This document shows positions 43,101 to 50,882 of a DNA stretch of 64,000 nt, in pieces. The notes beneath the pieces are model-generated. The model was not told the DNA's origin, ran no database searches, and worked only from the letters and a program-made list of their open reading frames with translations. Within the stretch, counting starts at the first letter, position 1, and each line of letters begins with the position of its first letter. This DNA comes from Ruminococcus_G sp963594675 (GTDB lineage: Bacteria; Bacillota; Clostridia; Lachnospirales; Lachnospiraceae), in assembly GCA_963594675.1 (NCBI GenBank), contig CAVBGA010000193.1, forward strand, positions 29,965-93,964, written 5' to 3'. A program made the translations under genes and the position numbers.

Positions 43101-44246
43101 ATGGATATAGCACAAAGACTTGCTATTTCATATTATGAAACCATCAATACCATAAATGAAACCCATAAAATCTATCTGGTAAAACATAAAGAGACAGGAC
43201 AAATCTGTGTAAAGAAAATTATCGATGTTTACAACATTGATGTATACCGTTACCTCTATGAAAATCCTATCTCTGGCATACCAAAAATTATCGCCTATTG
43301 CGAAATCGAGGCTACATCAGAGAATGCTTTAGCCTCAGGCGCAGCTGAGAATACCACACAGCTTATCCTTATTGAAGAATATATTTCCGGCGACTCCCTG
43401 GCAGATCTGATTAAGAAGAAGCAACTAAGAAAGTCCGACATCCAGTCCTATCTGCTGGACATTTGCACGATTCTTGAACAACTTCATGCAGTGGAGCCCC
43501 CCATTATTCATAGGGATATCAAACCATCCAATATTATTATCAGCGGCTACAATAAGGCTATGCTCCTGGACTTTAATGCAGCAAAATATTATTCCGCAAA
43601 TAAGGAAGAGGATACCCGCCTACTGGGGACTCAGGGCTATGCAGCTCCGGAACAATTTGGATTCGGCTCCTCCTCTCCCAGAACAGATATTTACTCTCTT
43701 GGGATAACCTTGAAGGAAATGCTGGATTCCATACCCTATCTTCCTACAGAAAATTCCAGAGATCTTCAAGCACTTTACCAGATTGCTGAAAAATGCTGTC
43801 CCATCGATGCCGAGATGCGCTATGCTTCTGTTGCAGAAATAAAAAAAGCACTTTGTCGAGAATATAAGGCGTATCCCACAAACACACCAAGCGTTTCCCA
43901 GCACAAGTATCTCCTGCCCGGTTATCGTACTCATAAAGCCTGGAAGGCATTTTTAGCTACCGTGGGTTACCTCTTCATCCTCTTATTAAGCAGCTCCCTT
44001 ACGGTAAATGATCGAAATGGTGTAGCGCTCAGCGGAGGCCTTTTATTGGTATATAAATGCTTCTCCTTTTTAATTTTATTTTGCATCATCCTCTTTAACT
44101 TCAATTACCTGAATGTTAAGGATTATTTTCCCATATTTCAGCACAAGGTGCCACTTGTGCGATGGATCGTAACTTTTTTGTTCGATATTATTATCTTATT
44201 TCTTTTAGTTTTTGTATTACTTATAATAGAAGGAGTATTTTCATGA
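43101..44246 (+). CDS. Ser/Thr protein kinase with C-terminal membrane helices
   Basis: 381 residues. Hanks-type kinase domain (1-260): VKKIIDVYN (Lys in beta 3), IHRDIKPSNIII (catalytic loop), LLDFNAAKYY in place of DFG, and GTQGYAAPEQFGF (activation and substrate segments). Three membrane helices occur at about 285-375. There are no PASTA domains, so it is not PrkC. The DFN motif still keeps the metal-binding Asp. Divergent from the XRE-like gene; ends at the terminator at 44338. Confidence 0.9.
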   Translation: MDIAQRLAISYYETINTINETHKIYLVKHKETGQICVKKIIDVYNIDVYRYLYENPISGIPKIIAYCEIEATSENALASGAAENTTQLILIEEYISGDSLADLIKKKQLRKSDIQSYLLDICTILEQLHAVEPPIIHRDIKPSNIIISGYNKAMLLDFNAAKYYSANKEEDTRLLGTQGYAAPEQFGFGSSSPRTDIYSLGITLKEMLDSIPYLPTENSRDLQALYQIAEKCCPIDAEMRYASVAEIKKALCREYKAYPTNTPSVSQHKYLLPGYRTHKAWKAFLATVGYLFILLLSSSLTVNDRNGVALSGGLLLVYKCFSFLILFCIILFNFNYLNVKDYFPIFQHKVPLVRWIVTFLFDIIILFLLVFVLLIIEGVFS

Positions 44247-44337
44247 TTTTCCAACTAGAATAGCTGCTTCCTCGCAGCAATTCCAATGGAATTCCATCTA
44301 TGACGTGAATTTATGATATCATAAGTTAGATATGTTC

Positions 44338-44365
44338 GTTGCCACCGTAATGGTGGCAACTTTTC
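44338..44365 (+). terminator. Terminator after the Ser/Thr kinase
   Basis: GTTGCCACC, loop GTAAT, GGTGGCAAC, TTTTC. Confidence 0.85.
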
Positions 44366-44403
44366 TAGGTGTTAACTCAGTGTACTCTTACGCTCATACC
44401 AAA

Positions 44404-45333
44404 TTAACTCCCTTGTATCTGTCTTGCAATAGGCAATATGCCATCTTCATAAGTAGTCTTCAGCAAATCTATATAGAACTGTCGCTGTTCTTTCTCCATA
44501 ATCTTCAATCCATATGCTTCTGCTGGTATTTCTTTAATCAAATCACATATTTGCCGCATATTTATTTTTGATATAAAACGCAGGATTGCCGCATCACAAT
44601 CTTTGTTTCTGTTTTGCCTCATATAGACAAGGGGATTAATCCTCTTATCTTCGTCATCTAAAAAGAAAGAGCGACCATTCAAAGCATCTTCCTTAATCGC
44701 ATTTTCATCGCTCAGCCGCTTGGCAAACAAAGAAGGATTTCGTTTATTAAAAAAAGCATTGCCATTATCATAAACTGGAGCGATGCTGGTTTCATATTTT
44801 CCTATCAGTAACCCCCAATTGCCATTATTTCTATCATTGTTGTGTATGAAAGTATCTACAACAAACATATCCCAGAAACGCTGGCGGATTTCATCTCGAA
44901 GTCCTTCAAATTCCTCGGAAATCTCTATGATACGAAGAATATCACTTAAACGTTCCCCTTGTCCCGAGGATCCGTAACTTCCAGATATGAATTCATCATC
45001 CACAGTGTTCTTGATCTGGCTGTATTCCAGCAATTCACCTCTATCGGTAAAATCACGGCAACCCACAACAATTTTTCCTTCACACTTGCCCAATACAGTC
45101 TTGTGAACAGGAATATTCATAAACTCATAAATCTTTGATCCAATATATTCACTTATAGGGCTAGAAGTATAGGAAGGAAGATGCTTTCCTTGCATGTCCT
45201 TTGTATTTCCAGGAAACTTTACCATCCATACATTACCTTCAACAAGATATGCTAACTTACGTCCTGCATTTCCACGATATCCGCGTCCTCTGATTCTTCT
45301 ACACTCATCAAAATTCACTAAATCCATAATCAT
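44404..45333 (-). CDS. HipA-like (CtkA-type) Ser/Thr kinase
   Basis: 309 residues. HipA_C-like kinase core: VKFPGNTKD (nucleotide loop), SEYIGSKIYEFMNIPVHKT, catalytic DTFIHNNDRNNGNWGLL (HxxDRNxxN) and VYDNGNAF (metal-binding Asp). The HipA N-terminal domain is missing and there is no HipB-type antitoxin gene next to it, unlike classical hipBA; CtkA-like solitary kinases fit better. Overlaps the FMN-binding protein gene upstream by 4 bases (ATGA). An alternative start at 45327 is equally possible. Confidence 0.8.
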   Translation of the reverse strand: MIMDLVNFDECRRIRGRGYRGNAGRKLAYLVEGNVWMVKFPGNTKDMQGKHLPSYTSSPISEYIGSKIYEFMNIPVHKTVLGKCEGKIVVGCRDFTDRGELLEYSQIKNTVDDEFISGSYGSSGQGERLSDILRIIEISEEFEGLRDEIRQRFWDMFVVDTFIHNNDRNNGNWGLLIGKYETSIAPVYDNGNAFFNKRNPSLFAKRLSDENAIKEDALNGRSFFLDDEDKRINPLVYMRQNRNKDCDAAILRFISKINMRQICDLIKEIPAEAYGLKIMEKEQRQFYIDLLKTTYEDGILPIARQIQGS

Positions 45334-45809
45334 TTTTCCTGAATAGCTTTCCCGCTCATATGTTCAATAGAAATCTCATACACCTGTACGGCCTTCCCGG
45401 ATTTCTGCATTTCTTCCTCAATGGTTTCTTCATCTGGATAATATTTTCGGGCAATTCGTCTGGTTAATTCCATGGTTTTCTCCCGGTCCTCCAGAATCCG
45501 ACATCTGCCAAAAATCACTGTACTGTCAAGGTGAGGGGACCAAGCCTCCGCTTCATCAATTCTCTCATTTCCATAAACGGTAAAACAGACCTTATCACTC
45601 TTTTTAAGAGAGTCTGCCTTATGTCCTGCTGCCGCCCCATGGAAATAAATTTTCTCCGCTTCTTCGTCATAGAGAAAATTCACCGGAACTGCATAGGGAT
45701 ATCCATCATCCCCATTTACTGCAAAAACACCTCTACGTTCCTTGTGCAGCAAGGATTTTGCGGTGGAAAGATCGGTTTCTTTTGTTTTTCTGCGCATCGG
45801 TCGAAACAT
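45330..45809 (-). CDS. Pyridoxamine-phosphate-oxidase-like FMN-binding protein (NimA-type)
   Basis: 159 residues. Family pattern: RRGVFAVNGDDGYPYAVPVNFLYDE at the start, YFHGAAAGHKADSLKKSDKVCFTVYG and GRCRILEDREK. Likely a flavin-dependent reductase; NimA relatives reduce nitroimidazoles. Start at 45809 is set by AGGAGG eight bases upstream. Coupled to the HipA-like kinase. Confidence 0.88.
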   Translation of the reverse strand: MFRPMRRKTKETDLSTAKSLLHKERRGVFAVNGDDGYPYAVPVNFLYDEEAEKIYFHGAAAGHKADSLKKSDKVCFTVYGNERIDEAEAWSPHLDSTVIFGRCRILEDREKTMELTRRIARKYYPDEETIEEEMQKSGKAVQVYEISIEHMSGKAIQEK

Positions 45810-45941
45810 AGAATGCACCTCCTATAAAGAAATTTTTGATATATCAATATATGCATGATAACGTCCTTGCACCGATTATAGCAGTCCCCTTTTTCATCCG
45901 CAATATGAAATCCATTTGAAATAAAATCTTGATGACAAAAG

Positions 45942-45971
45942 AAAAAGATGTCTACAAAAGCAGACATCTTT
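45942..45971 (-). terminator. Terminator of the URO-D-like gene at 46020
   Basis: Minus strand AAAGATGTCT and AGACATCTTT stem followed by TTCTTTTG. Confidence 0.8.
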
Positions 45972-46019
45972 CCCTATTTTTATCCATATCTTTTATAGAT
46001 TTTTAGATCCATGCAAAAC

Positions 46020-47015
46020 TTAGAACATCTCTTTGCTCATCTTTTCAATCTCTTCGTCTACTGCCTCATACACTCCCGGGATACAGGAGAAGTTCAGGCC
46101 ATGAGAGGTACATGGAATGAAATAGAGTTTTCCACAATCGCGACAAAGCTGATCTGTCTCCGCCTCAATCATCTGCTGATTCCAGTCATAGCGGTCAACC
46201 TTACCATTATCAATACCACCCATGAAGGTAATATCTTTTCCATATTCTTTGATCAGAGCTGGAATATCATTTACAGACATACATCCCTGCCATACATCGA
46301 TACCCATCTCAATCATAGAAGGAACCAGATTTGCAGAATAGCTATCATTGTGGTGAACAATCAATTCAACCCCATGGTCATGATAATATCCATATACCTT
46401 CTTATAAGCTTCCAGATAAAACTCATCAAACATATCCTTGCTCAGGAAACTGCTTTTCTGGGTGCCCCAGTCATCATGATGGAAAATCATGTCTGGTTTC
46501 AGGTAGGTACAGATCTGTTCTGCCCATTTCAACTCCCAGTCGGTAATATAATCAATGAGCTCATGCATAGCTTCCGGCTCTTCATAGAAGTTTACCATAG
46601 TATTTTGAATCTCACAGAGATAATGACACATCTCAAAAATACCTGGTGCAATCAATGGAGCGATGAAATACTCATCCCGATCAATTGCAGCTGCCGTCTC
46701 AAGTGCCGGCTTCCAATCCTCTGCTGTATAATTGATATCCGGAGCCTTTACATATTTTTTCCACTCTGTGATGTCCGGACAAACCAGATGCTCCGCATCA
46801 TGCACGGGAAATGCTCCCGGAGTTCCTTCAGGCCAGGCATTGGTATAACCCCAACCACATTTTACCGCCGGTGCTCCCGGTTTCTCTGGCATCATAGGAT
46901 ATTGCAGTCCATAAGGAGTATTTAAAATAAACTGAATGGCCTCATACTGTTTTACAAATCGATCCGGATTGCCGCCACGAACTACTTCCAACATATTCTG
47001 TTTTTTTGTTAACAT
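46020..47015 (-). CDS. URO-D-fold protein (methyltransferase-like), paralogue A
   Basis: 331 residues of the uroporphyrinogen decarboxylase superfamily. It lacks the HemE signature (no MRQAGR-type block), so it does not make haem. MtaA/CmuA-type methyltransferases would show H-x-C ... C; here the equivalent place reads LIVHHNDSYSANLVPSMIEMG, with no cysteine. It is strongly similar to paralogue B at 60541 (same GIDVWQG / GIDIWQG, DNGK, HHDDWG blocks). HHDDWGTQKS in the middle could bind metal. A PucR regulator is divergent, 168 bases away. The reaction is unknown. Confidence 0.75.
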   Translation of the reverse strand: MLTKKQNMLEVVRGGNPDRFVKQYEAIQFILNTPYGLQYPMMPEKPGAPAVKCGWGYTNAWPEGTPGAFPVHDAEHLVCPDITEWKKYVKAPDINYTAEDWKPALETAAAIDRDEYFIAPLIAPGIFEMCHYLCEIQNTMVNFYEEPEAMHELIDYITDWELKWAEQICTYLKPDMIFHHDDWGTQKSSFLSKDMFDEFYLEAYKKVYGYYHDHGVELIVHHNDSYSANLVPSMIEMGIDVWQGCMSVNDIPALIKEYGKDITFMGGIDNGKVDRYDWNQQMIEAETDQLCRDCGKLYFIPCTSHGLNFSCIPGVYEAVDEEIEKMSKEMF

Positions 47016-47183
47016 AATATCACCCTCTCTTTCGTCTTATTGTCGTATTATAAAAAGTTCTCTGTTCTTTTCTTGAATTTCTTTTATATATCAATTATAT
47101 TAAAGAAAATGCCCCCGGTAAACTCCGAGTAAAGACGGAATTTTTTATCTGTTTTACTACTTTTAGTAGGAAAGGAATTCACC

Positions 47184-48719
47184 ATGAAAATACCCTTACA
47201 GCTTTTACTGGATCATGTAGAAAATGTGGTCGGACACATTGTAAATCCTTCAAATAATCAGCCAGCAATCACAAGCAAGGGCTGGTACCAGATGCAATAT
47301 TGGAATCCCCTTTGGCTCGATCAGGAAGGAGTGCTTCTCTTTGGCAAAAAGGAGGATTTCCCCGACTCCCTGGAAGATCAGGGAATCATTTCTGTCGGAA
47401 AGCCCTCCCAGACGCTCCTAGCACATAATGATGTACTTTGGTTTGAAGAAAGAGAGGAAGCACTAGCTGAAAATGCTTTATATTTTCAGCTGCAACAGAT
47501 TATGCTCCGTTTCTCCCGCTTGGATGACGAGTTAAATCAAATTCTGCACATGCACGGAAGTCTGCAGCAACTGACAGAAAAGGCCTATTCTTTCTTTGAA
47601 AACCCAATTTTGATCCACGATCAGGATTTCTACCAATTGGCTGCCGCCGGACTCACCGAGCAAGATCATCAATGGGATTATGATGCCAACATTGAACAAT
47701 ACCGGGTGCCCTACGATGTAATCAATGATTTTAAAATCAACCAGGATTATCTGGATACCATGCAGACTCGAAAAACCTCAATTTTCCCAGCAGATACTTT
47801 TGGCTATCAGATTCTCTATCTGAATCTTTGGTATTATGGAGAATATCGGGGCCGCATCCTAATCGATGAAACCAGACGCCCCCTTCTCCCCAGCGATGCC
47901 TATCTTCTGGAAGTATTTGCTGAGATTGTGAAGGAATATTTCCGCAGCAGCCTCTATTTAAGAAATATGCATAACTACCAGCTTTCCAAGCTGCTGCAAA
48001 CCATGCTGACCGGGGAACCTACAGATGAGGCTCTGCTGTCCACCCGCCTTTTATACAGTGGTTGGGCGGTGCAAGATGATTATTTCTGTGCCTGCTTCTT
48101 CCCTTTGACCAATGATTTTTACACCCATGCCATTTCCTATCATTGCCGACAGCTAAGTGAGAAATTCCCCCATTCCTGCGTCTTTGAACAGGAAAAACAT
48201 ATCGTTCTTTTAATCAATGCCTCTCTATCAGAATGCAGCATACAACGTTTTCAAAGCGATATCGCCGTTTATCTGCGAGACGGCCTCATGAAGGCCGGCA
48301 TCAGTTCTGTGGGCCATGATTTAAATGAATTCTACTATTATCATCAGCAAGCTATCAAAGCCTACGAAACCGGCCTACAGCAGGACCCCACCTTCTGGTC
48401 CTACCCCTTTGACCGCTATCGCAGCAGCTTTATATTGCACCATGCCCTAAAGGTATTTCCAGCCCATTTTCTCTGCTGTCCAGAACTGGAAATTCTAAAA
48501 AAATATGATCAGGAGCATGGCAGCCAGCTGATGGAAACTCTGCGCTGTTATCTGACTCATGAAAGAGCTCTGCTGAAAACAGCTGAATTGCTGGATATTC
48601 ATAGAACGACACTCTTGTATCGAATCCGGAGAATTGAAGAATTGACGGGGTTGGTGCTGGAGGATGAGAAGGTAAGATTTGATCTGTTGATGTCATTTCG
48701 GTTGGGGGCGGGCATATAG
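47184..48719 (+). CDS. PucR/CdaR-family transcriptional regulator
   Basis: 511 residues. The C-terminal HTH LLKTAELLDIHRTTLLYRIRRIEELTGLVL is the PucR-type helix-turn-helix. The middle has a GGDEF-like fold without catalytic residues (DDYFCACFFPLTND), and the N-terminal half is a sensor domain. Related to the partial regulator at 62933, which stands beside paralogue B. Likely controls the divergent URO-D-like gene. Its last 83 bases are duplicated at 50643-50726. Confidence 0.9.
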   Translation: MKIPLQLLLDHVENVVGHIVNPSNNQPAITSKGWYQMQYWNPLWLDQEGVLLFGKKEDFPDSLEDQGIISVGKPSQTLLAHNDVLWFEEREEALAENALYFQLQQIMLRFSRLDDELNQILHMHGSLQQLTEKAYSFFENPILIHDQDFYQLAAAGLTEQDHQWDYDANIEQYRVPYDVINDFKINQDYLDTMQTRKTSIFPADTFGYQILYLNLWYYGEYRGRILIDETRRPLLPSDAYLLEVFAEIVKEYFRSSLYLRNMHNYQLSKLLQTMLTGEPTDEALLSTRLLYSGWAVQDDYFCACFFPLTNDFYTHAISYHCRQLSEKFPHSCVFEQEKHIVLLINASLSECSIQRFQSDIAVYLRDGLMKAGISSVGHDLNEFYYYHQQAIKAYETGLQQDPTFWSYPFDRYRSSFILHHALKVFPAHFLCCPELEILKKYDQEHGSQLMETLRCYLTHERALLKTAELLDIHRTTLLYRIRRIEELTGLVLEDEKVRFDLLMSFRLGAGI

Positions 48720-48724
48720 AAAAG

Positions 48725-48763
48725 AGGAGCTGTTGTCTAAATATTTAGCACAACAACTCCTCA
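48725..48763. repeat. 39-bp palindromic element, copy 1
   Basis: GAGGAGCTGTTGT, CTAAATATTTAG, and the complementary ACAACAACTCCTC with one extra base; can form a 25-bp cruciform or RNA hairpin. A T run follows only on the minus strand. Confidence 0.85.
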
Positions 48764-48786
48764 AAAATTGAGACGGTCTTATGGTC

Positions 48787-48885
48787 TCAGTTTCCTTTTT
48801 CCCTTATCATTTTCTCAATAAAGTCTACAGATTCCTCCAGTTCCTCAGCAATTTGAGGAATCGGTTTGCCCTTATCATGGAGCCT
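48787..48885 (-). pseudogene. C-terminal remnant of a PD-(D/E)XK-nuclease-type transposase
   Basis: 32 in-frame codons encode RLHDKGKPIPQIAEELEES and continue VDFIEKMIREKGN before the stop. This is the helical tail seen in Rpn-like nuclease/transposases of Lachnospiraceae. The sequence before it is unrelated and has no start. Assignment rests on the pattern only. Confidence 0.5.
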
Positions 48886-48988
48886 GATAAAGTATGGAAA
48901 ATAAATTAGCCTTTGTATGTGGAATTTCGTATAAATAAACATCGAAGATAAAAAAACATAAACACATACGCAAACAGGAGGAAAATTT

Positions 48989-49243
48989 ATGACAAGCAAA
49001 CGAGTAGAATTAAAAGAGTGTGAGATGAATCAGGTTGTAGGTGGATACTGGATAATGCCTGGTTCTCCTAATCTAATTGGAAAAGACAAGGATAGAATGA
49101 CGAAGTATTATACCTTTGACGACTTGAATGCCGTTACCACTTGGATCAATAATCAGCCATATGTAGATAGCCGGTCCACCGATGAGGATGATGATTTTCT
49201 GATTAATGGTCTGCTCGCCGCAGGTTTAATTCACGCAGCTTGA
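48989..49243 (+). CDS. Small peptide with double-glycine-type leader (orphan)
   Basis: 84 residues. The leader MTSKRVELKECEMNQVVGG has the E-M-x-x-V-x-GG form removed by C39 peptidase/ABC exporters. The possible core of 65 residues is acidic in the middle (STDEDDD) and ends NGLLAAGLIHAA, with no Cys. AGGAGG seven bases before the ATG is strong. No C39 transporter, modification or immunity gene is in the window. The next gene, a URO-D-like protein, follows by 33 bases. It could instead be an unrelated small protein with a chance GG. Confidence 0.6.
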   Translation: MTSKRVELKECEMNQVVGGYWIMPGSPNLIGKDKDRMTKYYTFDDLNAVTTWINNQPYVDSRSTDEDDDFLINGLLAAGLIHAA

Positions 49244-49276
49244 TAATAAAAATAAAGAAAATCAGGAGATCCCCTT

Positions 49277-50500
49277 ATGAATGAAGAAAAAAACTTTTTA
49301 AGTTATTCAGCAGCAACATTTGAAAACTTGGCCAATTGGCCTAATGCCAATATACCATCTATAGCACTGATCACAGAATTAATTCCCGAATTATGCGGTG
49401 TCCCCTATGACTATGTGCTAAGAGATGATCCCGTCGCTATGGCGGAAACTACCCTGCTGGTACAAGAATATTTGAATGTGGACACTATCATCGCTAATAT
49501 GGACATTTACAATTTCGAAGCGGAAGCCATGGGAGCTAAAATTCGATTCTACCCGGATCACTGCTCCGACATCGATCGAAGCGACTATTTTATTAAATCT
49601 GAAGCGGATTTGGATAAAATCAAATTTGGCGGATTAGACACAGGGCGCTTTCCCTACTTAATTAAATATTGTGAAGCTTATAAAAAATATACAGGAGTCG
49701 ATACATTCCCCACATTCTCTGCTCCATGGACTCTCGCCGGCAACCTGTACGGTGTGGATAATCTTGTCATGGATACCATGGAAGATCCGGAATTTGTAAC
49801 AAAATTTCTCAATAAAATTGTAGATGATTTTCATGTGCCAATGTTTAAAGCCCTTGCTGAAGTACTTCCAGGTTTCCATCAAATCTCTCTGGCTGATGCT
49901 TTTGCCTCAATCCCCATTGTCACGCCTAGTATCGCAAAAGAATTTATCCGTCCTAGCTTGGAAAGAATCATGAAAAAGCTAAATATGCCTGGCATCACCA
50001 TGCAAGATACCGCCTTTTTCGGAACCGCTCAGCTCGAAGGACAAGAAAGAAAGGATTTTGAAGATTTTATCATTTGGTCCAATGATATGTTTTTCTGTAT
50101 CGATCCTGATTTAACAAAACTGACACCACAATACGCAAGACAGGTAGCTACTGAGCACGGTGTCCCACTCATGGCTGGTATTGCAGCCAAACAAGTAGAA
50201 GCTGGAAGTGTCGAAGAGACAATTGCAATTATCAAGAAGTTTGTATTAGAAGGAAAAAAAGGTCCTACCCCACTATTTTTCTTTTTCAACAATCTCTCCC
50301 CTAGAACGCCTATTGAAAAATTACTTCCTGCCACAAAAGCTGTGCGAGTTTACGGTACTCCTGAAGCAGATGAAAATACCGTATTCGAGATGCCAGAAAT
50401 TATAACATTTGAGGAATTTTTGAAAAATAAAATCAGCAACAACACCGCTGGGTATAGCTTTGATTTTCTTAAAGTTTCTAAATATAAGCAGCTTTTATGA
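49277..50500 (+). CDS. URO-D-fold protein, divergent paralogue C
   Basis: 407 residues. The overall URO-D pattern is recognisable (FSAPWTLAGNLYGVDNLVMD, ITPSIAKEFIRPSLERIM-like segment, PLMAGIAAKQVEAGSVEETIAIIKKF), but HemE and zinc methyltransferase motifs are absent; the region normally carrying the metal ligands reads GITMQDTAFFGTAQL. Sequence differs greatly from paralogues A and B. AGGAGA seven bases upstream sets the start. Probably co-transcribed with the double-glycine peptide; ends at the terminator at 50529. Function unknown. Confidence 0.75.
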   Translation: MNEEKNFLSYSAATFENLANWPNANIPSIALITELIPELCGVPYDYVLRDDPVAMAETTLLVQEYLNVDTIIANMDIYNFEAEAMGAKIRFYPDHCSDIDRSDYFIKSEADLDKIKFGGLDTGRFPYLIKYCEAYKKYTGVDTFPTFSAPWTLAGNLYGVDNLVMDTMEDPEFVTKFLNKIVDDFHVPMFKALAEVLPGFHQISLADAFASIPIVTPSIAKEFIRPSLERIMKKLNMPGITMQDTAFFGTAQLEGQERKDFEDFIIWSNDMFFCIDPDLTKLTPQYARQVATEHGVPLMAGIAAKQVEAGSVEETIAIIKKFVLEGKKGPTPLFFFFNNLSPRTPIEKLLPATKAVRVYGTPEADENTVFEMPEIITFEEFLKNKISNNTAGYSFDFLKVSKYKQLL

Positions 50501-50528
50501 TAACGTACTCTATAATTTTGAATCATTG

Positions 50529-50559
50529 CCACCGGCTCAGCCGGTGGTTTACTTTTTCC
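50529..50559 (+). terminator. Terminator after URO-D-like paralogue C
   Basis: CCACCGGC, TCA, GCCGGTGG, then TTTACTTTTTCC. Confidence 0.9.
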
Positions 50560-50582
50560 AAAAAGAAGATAGTATCTTCTGA

Positions 50583-50726
50583 CTTACCCAACCAGAGATT
50601 GCGAAGATGCTTGCTAAAGGCAAACCGGTGCCCCAGATAACCGAAGAATTGATGGGTTTGGCGCCGGAGGATGAGAAGGTAAGATTTGATCTAGTGAGGG
50701 CATTTCGATTGAGGGAGGTCATATAG
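50583..50726 (+). pseudogene. Fused scrap: transposase tail joined to PucR C-terminus
   Basis: An open frame without start reads LTQPEIAKMLAKGKPVPQ, ITEELMG, then LAPEDEKVRFDLVRAFRL and a stop. The first part matches the remnant at 48787 (KGKPxPQIxEEL); the second copies the last 28 codons of the PucR gene at 47184 with several changes. The join lies at a GAAGAATTG shared by both. The rest of the 50501-50882 gap holds a terminator and a palindrome; 50770-50882 shows nothing clear. Confidence 0.65.
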
Positions 50727-50730
50727 AAAA

Positions 50731-50769
50731 GAGGAGCTGTTGTCTAAATATTTAGTACAACAACTCCTC
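50731..50769. repeat. 39-bp palindromic element, copy 2
   Basis: One-base variant of the element at 48725-48763, in the same position after the duplicated PucR end. On the minus strand it is followed by TTTTC and may end the pyruvate:ferredoxin oxidoreductase transcript. Confidence 0.85.
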
Positions 50770-50882
50770 GAGAAGCTTGATATGCTATTCACATTACATA
50801 TCGGCAGATTCTATATATTACATATAAGCACGTTGCTGTAAAGAGAGCGAACTATAATCTTATATATGATATATCGTATATT

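Noticed and set aside
44404..45333. Classical hipBA toxin-antitoxin module
   Set aside because: The HipA N-terminal domain and any adjacent HipB-like gene are missing.
46020..47015. HemE (haem uroporphyrinogen decarboxylase)
   Set aside because: The MRQAGR-type active-site block is absent and there are no other haem genes; called only as URO-D-fold. Same for 49277 and 60541.
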